This document shows, one piece after another, positions 33,222 to 47,100 of a stretch of 64,000 nucleotides of DNA (positions are counted from its first letter, which is position 1; each line of letters opens with the position of its first letter). The stretch covers positions 8,649,700-8,713,699 of the forward strand of contig OZ038326.1 in assembly GCA_964035795.1 (NCBI GenBank), written 5' to 3'. This stretch comes from Pterobdella sp. o SKG-2022. Taxonomy: Eukaryota; Annelida; Clitellata; Hirudinida; Piscicolidae. The position numbers and the translations under genes are program-made. The notes beneath the pieces were generated by a model, which was given only the letters and a program-made list of their open reading frames with translations, did no database searches and was not told where the DNA came from.

Positions 33222-36200
33222 TCAAAAAGGGTCGTCCAAGTCGCCATCTTCTTCCTGGTTGCCCATCATGCCGAAGAAAAGCTTGTTGTAGCAGTTGAGG
33301 CTCTTGTCAGCAAAATGGTCGTAAGGTTTACTCTTGTCAAGTTTTCGAGCACAGAGCCAGCAAAAAAGGGTGTTACATTTGTTGCAAGTCATCTTGTTAC
33401 ACCCATCAATCTTCTGTTCAATTTTGGATTAAAAAAAAGTCAACAAATGAAATGTCACCAGGCTGCACCAACCTCAATACAGCAAGAGCACTTAGGACAT
33501 TTGACAGTGCTTGAAGAGATGAGACTGAGGGACTTACAACAATCCACCATATCCATGAGTTTTTTCTCTCCGTACATTTGTTCCATTTGAAGCCTACCTG
33601 CTTTGTCGGCCTGAACAGCGTAGTAGTGGTGTATGTGATTTCGTGTGGTGCGTGGTAATGTGGTGTGGTAAGTCAATGTGGTGGGGTCAGTCAATGTGGT
33701 GGGGTGAGTCAATGTGGTGTGGTGAGTCAATGTGAGGTGGTGTTAATAGGTGAAGTGTGCTATGTCAAGTAAATAAAGTCGAAAAAAAGTTGAACGAAGT
33801 TTGAGACATAAAAATGTAATGATTGCAGTCGAAACTGCATGTGAGACAGGGCTGAATAAAATCCACCCACTTCTGTGTAAGCCCTGAACATTTCCATGTC
33901 ACCTGTGGGTGTTGTGTCATGTCAATATGACTGTATCAATGCTTATAATTTAATGTAATGTAATGCGGTATTTATAAAGCGCTTTTCCTTGTTGATCAAA
34001 GCGCTTGCTACAAATTTAATTTAGGGAAAACACACTGTGGAACAGGTGCTAATTGTCGGCCCACACAGGATTGAACCCGGTAATTTTAGATACTTAGTTT
34101 AACGCAATCAATCAATCAAATCCTTTTTTAGCCCGTTTTCCTTTACCAAGGGTTGGGCTTTTTGAAAGTTCTATCTCGAACTCGGCCTTTCCATTCAGAG
34201 CAATCGACTGGATCCACACAAACCATGTCTAGCTTCCTTTTATCATTCAATATAAGCTCGTTCCGAGTCTTTTTGGGCCTGCCAGGCTTCTTGCAAATAT
34301 CTAAATCCAACTTTCGCACTTGAGAGATCCAGCCCTCCATACGCTCTACATGTCCGAACCACCTCATCCTGCTTGTACAAAGAACTTCCTCAACATTCCG
34401 AATGCCAAGTTTTGAAAGAAGTGAATGAGAGCAAACTTTATCATTCGTTCTGATGTTGCACATCCAGAAAATCATGGCAAGGTCGTTTCGTCTATGGCGG
34501 TTCAAAGTGGAAACTATTACAGGTCATGTTTCAGCAGCATGTAACATAGCTCTTCTGACACAGGTTGAATAGACACGGCCTCTGGTCAATAATGATAAAT
34601 GACGATAAGCAAAGTGTGGAAGCCCAGGCACACTTACAACGTGTTATTGAAGCAAGCTCACATTCGTGTCACCTGCAGATAACATATTTCTAAGAGCGCA
34701 AAACTCTGGAACTACTTCCAGTTTTTCATCACCAATCATCACTTCCTTTATTAATCTCCCATCAACAAGCCGTGCTGTACCAAGGCAACGAGCGCATTGG
34801 AAGTTAAGATCTGAATTTAGAGAACCTTTTATGCCCCTGCATTTCTTGTGAACCCATTGCCTGTAACCTCCACACTGAACAGCATTTCTACCCACACCTG
34901 CTTGGCATACACCACAAAGATACTTCCCAGATTTCTTCAACACATCAAGGTTCGAACCAGAAACCATTAGCTTTGTCTTACCCATATTCACCCTCAACCC
35001 CTTTATCTCCATCTCCAATCTCCAAGTTCTCAACTTCACTAATAGTTCATCCATGGACTGACACTTACCATTAAGTCGTCAGCATACAAGACCTCCCAAG
35101 GGCAACCTGCGCGTAAACTCCATAGATAAAGCTTCCAGCTCAAAAACAAAAAGTAATGGACTAAGAACAGAACCTTGATGGACACCTACCCGAATATCAA
35201 ACGCGTTGCTATACTCATCACCAACTCTCATCCTACTTTTCACTTCTTTGTACATGGATTGCACAATTCTCAAAACCATTCATCAATTTCCAACTTTCGC
35301 ATGTTCCACCAAATCACTTCTCGTGGCACTCTGTCAAAGGCTTTCTCCAAATCAATGAATGCTAAGTAGAGGGGTTTACCAGCAACCAAATACTTTTCCT
35401 GTAACTGACGGAGGATAAATATGGCATCAGTTGTACCCCGACCTTGCATGAAACCACATTGAATATCATTAATCCCCACCCTCTGTCTGATAAAATCTTC
35501 CACTACGCGCTCCAGAACCTTCATAACCTGATCAATTAACTTGAAACCCCTATAGTTAGACCTGTTTAAAGCATTACCTTTACCCTTATATACACTGACT
35601 ATGTGACTTTCCTGCCACTCAGACGGTATACGATTCTCAAAGATGATGTCTTCAATGTGATCTCGAATCACACTAGCACCACTTGGACTTGCGGCCTTGA
35701 GTATCTCAGAAACAATACCTGAAGAACCCGCTGTTTTCCCAAGGCTCATGATATTAGCCACAGTATCTTGTTCACAGCAACGGCATATAAGATCACCAAA
35801 AATGCCACTGTGAGAGGTGTTGGAATCACAGTGCGCAAACAGATAGTGCCATTGTTAACTAACCTCAAAAAAGTTGACAATCGGATTCTTATCGCTTCCA
35901 TCATGAGCACCCTAAAACTCTTCTTGTGTTTTGTTATTCTCCTTATAACCTCACCTCACTAGAAGAAGTAGGAAAGTTTTACGAACAACCAGGCAACCTG
36001 ACATCTTCCAGGTCGGTACTGGCGTCTTACAAGAGGACCCACACGCCCCTTTTCTTTTCATCATTTGCTTGGATTATACTCTCAGCACCTCAATTCTTTC
36101 TTCAGATGGATTGACTCTTAACAAAAAAGGAAGTGGTAGTCCCTCTTGAGATACTCGCCGAACTTGCATTTGCCAATCACATCACTTTGATGGAAGATGA

Positions 36201-39200
36201 TCAACAAAGCTGAGTCTCTTCTTCACAAAATTGAGACCGCAACTCAAAATATAGGTCTCTTCCTCAATGCAAGCAAGACTAGAGCAATGCATTTCAATCC
36301 CTCTGTACAGAGTCATATTCATGCTCTGAATGGTGACGAAATTGAAAAGGTTGATGATTTTCTTTACTTGGGAGGTTACACCAACTCTTCTCGAGAGATC
36401 AACACCCGAATCGTACAATCATGGGATGCTCTCAACTTCCTAAAAAAAACTGGAACTTACATTACCAAAAAAACGAAAGTTAAGCTTTTCAAACCCACTG
36501 TAGAGTCCATACTGCTATATGGGTGCGAATCCTGGTTAATGACCAACGCTACAGTGAAGAAAGTTGATGGCACCTACACTCGCATGCTCCGAAGAGTCAA
36601 AAGTGTCTCTTGGAAAAACTGCCCATTCTATACGGTCAAATTCAAAAGTTGTCTACCTTAATCAAGAAAAGACGGTTGAAGTTCGCTGGACATGTAGCTC
36701 AGCAAAAACGAGCCGGCAAATTTTTCTGTTGTTCTAGTCACCGGATGAGGCAGCACTTGGTCGATGAACAAAAAAATGGAAAGATCAATAGACAGCTTTA
36801 ACAGAAGAATGGTGAGACACGCATGAGGAATCTTCTGGCCCAAACACATGTCTGCAGAAGAAGTAAACGTTCTCATTGAAACAGGAACATATGAAGTGAA
36901 AAAATGACGCTGGCAGAGGCTAGGCCACATTTTGCGTATAGACGACTATATTCCGGCTAAAAAAGCAACAATTGATGCCATCAAAACCAAAAAAGAAACG
37001 AGGAAGACCAAATACCAGCCTACTTTCCACCATCAAGGATGACTTGAAATGTCATTCCCTATCAAAAGAAGAGGCAATCGAACTTGCAGAAGACAGGAAA
37101 TCGTGAAAGTTGGATGGAAGTCGTGCTTCGGCGAACGAAAAACTCTAATTATCGGATCAACATTCATTTTTTAGTGCCTTTTTGCAGACCCTAATAAATA
37201 AAAATAAAGCATCCTAGGTACAACGCTAGCAGCATCATAATGGAGATATTGCATGTACCGTTACCTACAAGAAGCAACAAAAAGGTGAAAGTGAAAATAC
37301 CGGATTGAAACTTGCACTTTTCGACGCCATGGTAAGTCTGTTGGCAGTGGATGCAGAAGGAAAAGGTGCATTGGGTGCAAGAGCCCAGGTTGTGAGATCG
37401 GTCAATTATGACAGCCTTCCTGTAATTTTTTTGATAAAAATCAATTAAAATTACAAAAAGCGAAACCTGTCCTTTTCAAAAAATAAACAATGTTGGTATG
37501 CACAACTTTCGAAAACCTGACTCCTATGCCATGCAACCACCATGCACCATGAAGCACCCAACCACCATGCAGCATGCAGCACCCAACCACTATGCGCCAT
37601 GCAACACCCAACCACCATGCATCATGCAGCACCCAACCACCATGCAGCATGAAGCACCCAACCACCATGCACCATGAAGCACCCAACTACCATCCAGCAC
37701 CCAGCCACCATGCAGCACCCAACCAACATGCAACATGCAGCACCCAACCACCATGCACCAGCCACCATGCAGCACCCAACCACCATGCACCATGAAGCAC
37801 CCAACCACCATCCAGCACCCAGCCACCATGCAGCACCCAACCAACATGCAACATGCAGCACCCAACCACCATGCAGCCTGCAGCACCCATCAACCATGCG
37901 CCATGCAGCAACTAACCACCATGCAGCATGCAGCACCCAACAACCATGCGCCATGCAGCACCCAACCACCATACGCCATGAAGCACCCAACCACCATCCA
38001 GCACCCAGCCACCATGCAGCACCCAACCACCATGCAGCACCCAACCACCATGCACCATGAAGCACCCAACCACCATCCAGCACCCAACCAACATGCAACA
38101 TGCAGCACCCAACCACCATGCGCCATGCAGCACCCAACCACCATGCACCATGAAGCACCTAACCACCTTGCAGCACCCAGCCACCATGCAGCACCCAACC
38201 ACCATGCACCATGAAGCACCCAACTACCATGCAGCACCCAGCCACCATGCAGCACCCAACCACCATGCACCATGAAGCACCCAACCACCATGCAGCACCC
38301 AGCCACCATGCAGCACCCAACCACCATGCAGCATGAAGTACCCAACCACCATGCACCATGAAGCACCCAACCACCATCCAGCACCCAGCCACCATGCAGC
38401 ACCCAACCAACATGCAACATGCAGCACCCAACCACCATGCAGCCTGCAGCACCCATCAACCATGCGCCATGCAGCAACTAACCACCATGCAGCATGCAGC
38501 ACCCAACAACCATGCGCCATGCAGCACCCAACCACCATGCGCCATGAAGCACCCAACCACCATCCAGCACCCAGCCACCATGCAGCACCCAACCACCATG
38601 CAGCACCCAACCACCATGCAGCACCCAACCACCATGCACCATGAAGCACCCAACCACCATCCAGCACCCAACCAACATGCAACATGCAGCACCCAACCAC
38701 CATGCGCCATGCAGCACCCAACCACAATGCGCCATGCAGCACCCAACCACCATGCACCATGAAGCACCCAACCACCTTGCAGCACCCAGCCACCATGCAG
38801 CACCCAACCACCATGCACCATGAAGCACCCAACTACCATGCAGCACCCAGCCACCATGCAGCACCCAAACACCATGCACCATGAAGCACCCAACCACCAT
38901 GCAGCACCCAGCCACCATGCAGCACCCAACCACCATGCACCATGAAGCACCCAACCACCATCCAGCACCCAGCCACCATGCAGCCTGCAGCACCCAACAA
39001 CCATGCGCCATGCAGCAACCAACCACCATGCACCATGCAGCACCCAACCATCATGCGCCACACAACTCCCATGTATTACGAGCTCTAAAATCTATATGCA
39101 CCAAAGCTTCCCATGCACTATGCATGGCACAACCCCCATGCACCATCTACCACACAACTCCAATGCGTCATGCACCACAGTACCACCATGCACTATGCAC

Positions 39201-41177
39201 CCCACAACCTTCCATGCACCATGCTACATACAGCCACCATGCACCATGCACCACACAACCACCTGCAGTTAGGCCTGGGACAGTATAGCACGTCGTCCAT
39301 TTGGTCGAGGGTGGTTTGCAGCAAGAGCTTGTCGTACCTAGAAAAGAGGTCCTCCCCCACCAATGAGCGCACCTTTTGTTTCACCATTTTCTATATCAAC
39401 TGGGTCTTCAATACTTTTTGAAGATAATTCATACTTTAACAAAAAAAAAATTTTTATTAATCTTAGATTTTGCTGCTAAACAGGTGCCAACACATGAAAG
39501 CAGCCTACCTACCAATATTACTCAAATATTAATTTGAATAAAGCATTCTCTTCAAAAAAATTATAAGCGTGTAAAGCTCCAAGTTATCGTAATGCAAAAT
39601 CCGTCGACTTGACACTTAGGCACTGTCAAATAGGAGCATTTACCAAGCCAAAATATTAATGTCTGCTGTTATCCATGTCACATCACAAAAGTGACCTTCA
39701 AGGCAAGAGCTGAGTTGAAAGTGATTCTACGGTCTCCTCCAACCAAATTCATTTCATAGCCCCTTTTTCCTTTACTACAACTTTTTCGAGAGATTCATTT
39801 TCAAGTCGGAGTCATTAGGAACACCTGCACAAACCATGCCTAGCTTTCTTTTGCCATTCAATACAAGTTCGTTCCAAGTCAATTAATACGTCTGACATAT
39901 GTTGAATAGATACGACCTTTAACCAATGAAGGCCTCTTTAGAGCTCTTATAAGGCCAGCTTCGAGATGCACCCTCATGGCAAAAAGGTTGGGCTGCAAGA
40001 AAGATTTGATCAGCCTCGACATAAAAGGTTAGCATCTTGTTGCATAATGAAGTTTAAGATATCGAAAATTAAAGCTTATTTTTCCTATTTTATTTTATTA
40101 ATTATAATAAATCAATCCGTGAAAAAAACTATTCCATTATATACGTTTTAATTCTATTGAAATAGCATTTGGCAATCTTAAAACTTTTCGAAACGCATAA
40201 TTAATCATTGAGTTATGGAGGTGTTTCTTTAAGATGGACAAGTTTTTAGGGCTCTAAATTATGCACTTTTTGTTTCTACACTTAGTTTTCTAACCCATCA
40301 TATTATTTCATCTGTAGATTTAAATAAAAACTTTGAAATGCTGAATGTCTTCAAAAAATATATTTTGGAGTACAACTAAAAGCATTCCCACTCTCAATTC
40401 AACACCATCGCCACCAGCTTGGAAACTCTATATGAGTGCTACTTCACCACCCGATGACTGACTTGCTGTGTGAAACAAACATCCCACCGTTCAAAAGGAC
40501 TGCCATGTATCACTGCCAACTAGCAGCCATTGATGCAACAACGATTGGAGAGAAGTCATCAACCGCTGCCATGGAGCAGATGTGGCGGCCTTGATAGCCT
40601 CCCTACAGACTTGCAAAACTCTTGCTTAGAAAACAAAACTTGCCAGTTGAGTTATTTTGTTCATATGCTTTAAGTTGGAAAGAAGTTGGAAAAATGACAA
40701 TCTTTTTGACACTCTTGTTGGGATGGGTGGGATCTCTGCAGTAGAGCCGATGTAGTGCTCCACTCAGCAACAAGTAGGCATTTCAATTGTGAAGAAACTT
40801 TTGAACGCTAATAATTTTTTTAGTGTTCGAAAATTTCTCCATTTTACTTTGACTCAATGAAATATCATGAATTTAATAACAAACAAAAGTGGGTTTGTTG
40901 CAACTGACGTCTGCAGGGTTGATGTCGGAGTGGCACTGTGGTTGCATGCAGGTGAGATTACTGACATTGCCTTCCTTGATCATCACACTCAGATAGTCTG
41001 CCATGCACCCTTTGCAGAAGACGTGGTTGCAATTGATAAGTCGGCAACACTGGCTCCCTGAGGTGGTGGAAATTTCAATGCAACAATTGTTGAACTTTAA
41101 AGTTTGAAAACACACCTATCTTGTGCGAGAAGCACACTGGACAACTGTGCACACGTTTCTGAAAGCGCCTCTCTTCC
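33222..41177 (-). CDS. RNF14: RNF14 exons 4-10, RBR catalytic module
   Basis: RING1 is split by a 58-bp intron: exon 4 ends with HSCPVCFSHKI, and exon 5 continues CCRLINCNHVFCKGCMADYL. Exon 6 gives LFSRYDKLLLQTTLDQMDDV and YCPRPNC, opening the IBR; exon 7 gives SCTQCTFSFCIHCQQTYHGV, closing it. Exon 8 is only 32 bases (DMEMFRAYTE). Exon 9 gives CPKCSCCIE. Exon 10 completes the Rcat with KIDGCNKMTCNKCNTLFCWL, in which the DGC cysteine fits the catalytic position, then PYDHF...CYNKLFF and an acidic end. All expected zinc ligands that I can place are present, so the enzyme looks functional. Confidence 0.93.
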
Positions 41178-44100
41178 CTTCAAAAAATTTGCAATTATCA
41201 GCAGTTCACTTCCACTTAACCATGCTTTCATAAGATCTGAAAAACTTACTCTCAAACAAATTTCATAAACCCATGCACTTCAATTAATTCACAGCTGCAA
41301 GGTTCGCAATAACATAATAGATTCAAACACGCAATAAGATGTCAAGTTTTACAACAGTTGCGACCCCGTCAACGAGCCGTTAGTCTTTGAAAACCAAAAA
41401 TTATAAAAAGCTGATAAAGTATTAAAAATAAAAACTTGGCATCGTTGTGTTCAGTGAGTTTAATGAGTTTGTTTTGTGGGAGAGAGATGGAGGTGGAGAT
41501 GTTGAGGTATGTGAGAGACTGGTTTTGTAGGAAGTGCCACCAGTTGAACATCACCACGCTGTTGCCATTCTCCACCCACAACTGCCTCAGCTGCTCACTC
41601 AAGTCATCCACCTGCTCACAAAACAATCACATTTTTATTTTTGATATTTCTCTTTATTCAAATAAATTTTCGACAAACTCAATTTTGTCATAGTTCATTA
41701 GTATATTTTCAAATACTACAAAAAATTACTAAATTGACAACAAATGATAAAGAAAAATTAAGGAATCTTTGTTTGACAATACCGTTCAAAAGACTCAAAA
41801 CCTATTGGGCTAAGTTTATTGTTATAAGTGATAATTTCTAACTCTTCTTCCACTGTTTCTATTAACAACTCTTTTTCTCCTCTCTGTTTCTTTTAGTGTC
41901 CTTCAGAGGTCTGTCCTCGGGCCTCTTCTCTTTAGTCTTTTTACCTCTCATCTCTCTTGTCTCATTGAATCTTTCTCCTTCCAGTCAGCTCTTTGCCGAT
42001 GATACCTACATCTCTTTTTTCCTCTTTCTTCCCTCCCCTGAAAGACTAAACCTCTGTCTTAATTCTATTCTTTTTTGGAGTCACTCTAGGTATCTTAAAC
42101 TCAATCTTTCTAAATTCAACTTTATCTTTCTAGGTCCAAATCTCTCTTCTCCTCTCTTCCTTCCATTATGATTTCTGACTATTCATCCTTTCTTCACTAT
42201 TCTTTTAAACCTCAAATCCTTTCTGTTGCTTCTTGTTGTTTTTACCACCTCCTTGCATCAGATAGATCTCTTCTTATTTCGATGATGTTTTTCAAGATTC
42301 TTGTCTCTCCCGTTTTGACTACTGGAACTTTTCATACTAAAATCTTCTCAAATCTTCCTTCTACCTTCTACTAAAGCTTTCAACTCTGCTGCACGCCTGA
42401 TTTCTCATACTCCTAAATTTTCTCATATCTCTCCATCTCATATTAATCCCCACTAGCTACCTCTTCATTTTCGCTCTTTCTTGAAAATCTGTTTTCTCAT
42501 GCATAAAATCTCTCAATCTCATTCACCTTTTTATCTTTTTGACCTCATACTACTTCCTAAACGTGCTGGCCTACCTGCTCTCAGCCCTTCATTATATCTC
42601 CCTCTCATTCCTATGCAAAAACTGCTTCTTTTTTTTTGATCCATTTCTTTAGAACTCTCTTTCTCCTAATCTAAAATCTTCTTATCATTTTTTTCTTGAA
42701 AACCTGAAAACTCTTTTTCAAGCAGTTTTTAGCAGAGCGCCTCTGAAAGATGCGTAAGAGGCGCTATATAAGTCATTTACATGACATTGAAACAATTAAT
42801 CTCAGCTGTTAGAGCATTGGACTAATTATCTAATATAATCGGCTCCAGTCCCGCAAAAGCTTTCAATTATATACACAAAGAGTAGCGCCCCGTGATACAT
42901 CTGTTGAGCTAACGAAGCCTCAATATCGACTAAAAGTTGATCGAAAAAAAATCTCAACTATTCTTTTCGTTCTAACTGTTGCTGACCCTAATTTTACTGT
43001 AATAAGTGTGATGATATTTTTGATAGATTAGTCGTATGCCTTTAAGAATAAAAAAAAAAATAATAATATTGATAATAAAAATGATAATAATAATAGTAAA
43101 ATGATTATTTTCAAAATGTTAAATACAAACTAAGCTAAACATATATAAGCCTGTAAGAGCGTGAATACTCATGGCAACAATGCATTCACTCGTCAAGTGT
43201 TAACCTGAGTTTGTGACAGCCAAAAAATGGACAGAAAGAAAGTGGGTGCAGATTTGGAAGGGTACTCGGGCGGCAGAGTGAATGTGAGGGATACCGGATT
43301 CAAATGCTTCAACATCACTGTGGCCTCTGCGTAGTCAGATTTCAATAATGTTAACTAGTCTTCATTGCATGAAAAATTTTTGCAAGTATTTCAGATGAAC
43401 TATTGTACTATTGAAAGATAAATCAATATTTTCTAAGTGCATAAAAAGTATAACTCATATAATGGGGCGATGTGTTGTTGAAATAGAATAATTCCATCAC
43501 AACACCCTTCTTCAAACATTGACATGCAGTTCTCATGCCTTTCCTAAGTTCGACTGCTTCATTCAAGCTTAATTCGTGGTTATTGAAATCATATTTTGCT
43601 TTCTAGGGTATTTAATGAGCTTTTTGTAAGACTGAGACATGGTTTTGTACAGATGTTCCCGTGGAGCCATTTGCATTGAACGAAGGGGAGGAAGAGCTGA
43701 GAATTATAATCCCAAAAAAAGCAGGCCTACACGTGGTCGAAATGTGTCCCTGCCAAATCTGCTTCATCACCTCTTCCGTCCTTTATTCCCCATCAAGAAG
43801 ACCTCAAACCAGGCCATTTATTTCACGGTCTATCTCCACCAGACCCAGACTGGTGGATAAGGGCTAAGCTGCTTTGAGCAGATGTGGAAAGCAGCCCGGG
43901 ACCCATGCAGTACTGTACATCATGCACCATCGAAATCACTCATACCAGACCTCCATTCAATGCAATTACAACGCCCCATACTGGAACCACCTCAAATGCT
44001 CACACATCAAACTCAAAACCTACTCACTCTCATTCGTATGTTATACCTATCAAACCACTCCAAAAACTCTTCCCTACACATCCAACCTCACCCATTTCCC

Positions 44101-47100
44101 TACACACCAGCAAACTAAACAAATCACCCAAAACCAAACAACTCTCTTACACACACTCCCCAAAAGCTCAACATCAACTCAATCACCAAAAAAACAACCC
44201 AACTCACCCACTTAATTTACAAACAAAACACACACATCATCACACTACAAGAATCAAACTTCAACAACGAACTCAAAATCCCACACATTCTTAACTTCTG
44301 ACCACTCAGGTTAGACAGACCTTTATCCCAAAAAAAAGCGAAGGCCTCTCAATCTACACAACTAATAATATAACCTACTCGCATATACCCACCCCCACAA
44401 ACCTAAGCACCAACATTTAAAAAACGGCAAATTATTTGAACACTAAAGGTAATTTTGTTAAATACAAACCTTTTCGTTAACAAAGATAGCATTACGCATG
44501 TCCACAATGTCATTTATAAAAAGGATTGTAGTTGCAAGGAGACGTATGTAGGCGAGACCAAGAGAAATGCAACTATCAGATGGGCTGAGCACAAGGCAAC
44601 AAATGGCACATCAGAACCTGCCAAACACATTTCCAGAATTCTCTGTCATGAATTCGAATGAAAAGTACTGAGCATAGCCCCAAATGATTGGAGAAAAAGA
44701 AAAATTTTGGAAGCTTTTTTCATTAAAATGTTGAATCCATCACTCAACGACCATAGAGACACCAAACAGCTTGTTATTTTGAAATCGAATTACATAATTA
44801 TTCCGAATAAATTTTTTTTTGTTTAAAATTTTCATTTTTTAATTTTTGTTTTATTTTATTTATTTTTTAATTTTATTTCATTTTTGGTCAGAATATAAAC
44901 AACGGTGTCTTTGAATTTTAACGTACTTGATAATGTTACTTTGTTAACAAAAAGCTTTGTACTTAATAAAATTAGCTTGTGTTCAAATAATTTTCAGTAT
45001 TTACTTTGGCTATAGAAGATTATTATATTTAAAAAACGATTTTATCAAACACTTTTATTAACTAAATAATAATACGAAGCTTTTCGTAAGTTGAACTCAC
45101 ATTATCAAGTATGTAAACTTAACGTCTTAAAGTTTATGTAGTTGATAATGTGAGTTCAACTTACGAAAAGCTTCGTATTATTATTTAGTTAATAAAAGTG
45201 TTTGATAAAATCGTTTTTTTGTTAAGAGGCTAGTTTAGTTAAACAACATTTAACTTCTTACCATAAAAGTACACCTCAAACTGCACATCTCAAACGTCTA
45301 CACGCCACCCAACACTAATAACATAGACAACTCAATCACCAAACTCTTTACTCACCTCACAAACCTGCCCAACTCAATAATTGAAGGTGACTACAAGGAT
45401 CATTTTCAATCATAGCACTCTTCCTTCATAGACCACAGAAGCCATCTTAAAACTTCACTAATACTCAATTCAAAACCATATAATCATCAACCAAAATATC
45501 CGACTATCGTTCAACCCCCACACAGCAAACCACCGCATAACAAATGCAATAATCACATCAGACCGCAAAAACAAACCCAAAGGCATAATAAAACTCACCC
45601 ACTTCCCACTTCTCGAGAGCACCACTTCACTTAGATCAAAACGAAACCACACCAGAACTAACAATAGAAAAGATTCCTCATTACCCACGCTCAACATATC
45701 TCTTCTCATCCAACTACATAAAAAGCAAAAATGGCAAGAGCACTAAAAAGCTGACTAGGATCACAAGAAAAAATCCCACGTCCTATGGAACACAATAAAG
45801 GCTCTCAACCCTAAAAAACCATAACCCCCACCAACACAACTATCACTCACAACAAAACAGTTCACAACGACATAAAAAAAGCCAACTTACTAAACAAAGA
45901 CTTTAAATCAACCACAAAACACTCCTCCAACCCCACTTACAGAATAATTAATAAACTCACCAAATTACTCACACTCACCCCAATAATAATCACCGCAGCA
46001 GAAACAACACAAGCCGTAAAACACTCCAAAAACAACAATTCTACAAGACTCGATAACATAAACATCAAACAGCTAGGACTCATAGTCATCAAACACCTAA
46101 CCAATCTTCAACACCTCAATCAACACAAACACCATACCTCAAATATGGAAATCCGCCAAAATCATTCCCATCGCCAAACCCAACAAAGACCCTTCACTCC
46201 CCTCTTCATACCGACTAATAGCACTTCTCTCTCCTATAGCAAAAACCCTAGAGGAAATCATCCTCCCACACATGACCAACAAAATAACCCTACCAACACA
46301 TCAACACGGCTTCAGAGCAGCACACTCCACCACCACAGCACTACACCATATTCACAGGCTTCAACAAAAAAACCCCTCAAAGAACAATCCTCACCGCACT
46401 CAAAATGATCAAAGCCTTCAACACAGTTAAAATTCACCAACTCATCTACAAAATTCAAAACACCCACAACCATTAAAAAATTCTTAGCCAACTACCTAAC
46501 AAGTTTTGTTCTCAATAGTGCTAGATGTATTGGTTGAAGAAGAAAGAAAAGATGCTTTATATGAACTGTTTTATGCAGATGACTTGGTCTTGATGGCAGA
46601 GACTATTGAAGAACTGGAAGCACAATTCATCCATTGGAAGGAAGCTTTCGAAGGGAAGGTTTGAAGGTAGATGTTGGTAAAACAAGTCATGAAGAGTGGT
46701 GGTGGTAGTGTGGCTAAGATTAATTTTTGTGGTGTGTGTGGTAAGAGGGCTAAGATAAAGTGTGTCAAGTGCAAGACATGTAAGAAGTGGGTTCATGTGC
46801 GGTGTGCTAGGGTAGAGAGTTTTTTGTAGGATGAATGGAAATTTTGAATGTAGGGTTTGTATGAATGGTTCAGGTGATTGTCTAGAGGGTACATAATTTT
46901 TGTTACCTAGGGGATAAATGAATGATGGAGGAAGAAGTGAGCTAGCTGTTGCACGCAGGATAGGGCTGGAAGGAAAGGCATTCAACAGTATGTCTTCTAT
47001 GTTATGTGGTGAAAGACACAAATAAAATATCAAAGAACAAACTTATAGGACATGTGGTCTGACATATGGCTCAGAAACTTGGGTGGTAAGATCCGTTGAA

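Larger units (their letters stand above)
43640..46500 (+). pseudogene. I-like LINE copy 1, interrupted by other elements
   Basis: The first part (43640-44440) has a start with zinc-ribbon-like CTSCTIEITHTRPPFNAITT and an endonuclease opening like ELTHLIYKQNTHIITLQESN. The second part (45240-46500) continues with polymerase entry KIIPIAKPNKDPSLPSSYRL, IALLSPIAKTLEEIILPHMT and HQHGFRAAHSTTTALHHIH. Between them sit a Penelope fragment (44450-44820) and a palindrome (45031-45220). The sense strand is strongly depleted in G. Stops and shifts break all frames. A second copy is at 51530-53800. Confidence 0.78.

Noticed and set aside
37525..39262. Possible CRISPR-like array
   Set aside because: Units are contiguous with no unique spacers, and the context is a eukaryotic gene.
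37441..39288. Many overlapping open frames of up to about 200 codons, Trp/Gly/Cys-rich or His/Pro-rich
   Set aside because: They are minisatellite artefacts. All frames on both strands are stop-poor and repeat the same units, and RNF14 exons bracket the array.
40873..41115. RNF14 RING1 exon read straight through 41058-41115
   Set aside because: The 58-bp piece between has GT...AG ends; removing it restores CPVCFSHKI-G-SQCC, whereas reading through loses the first two zinc cysteines.
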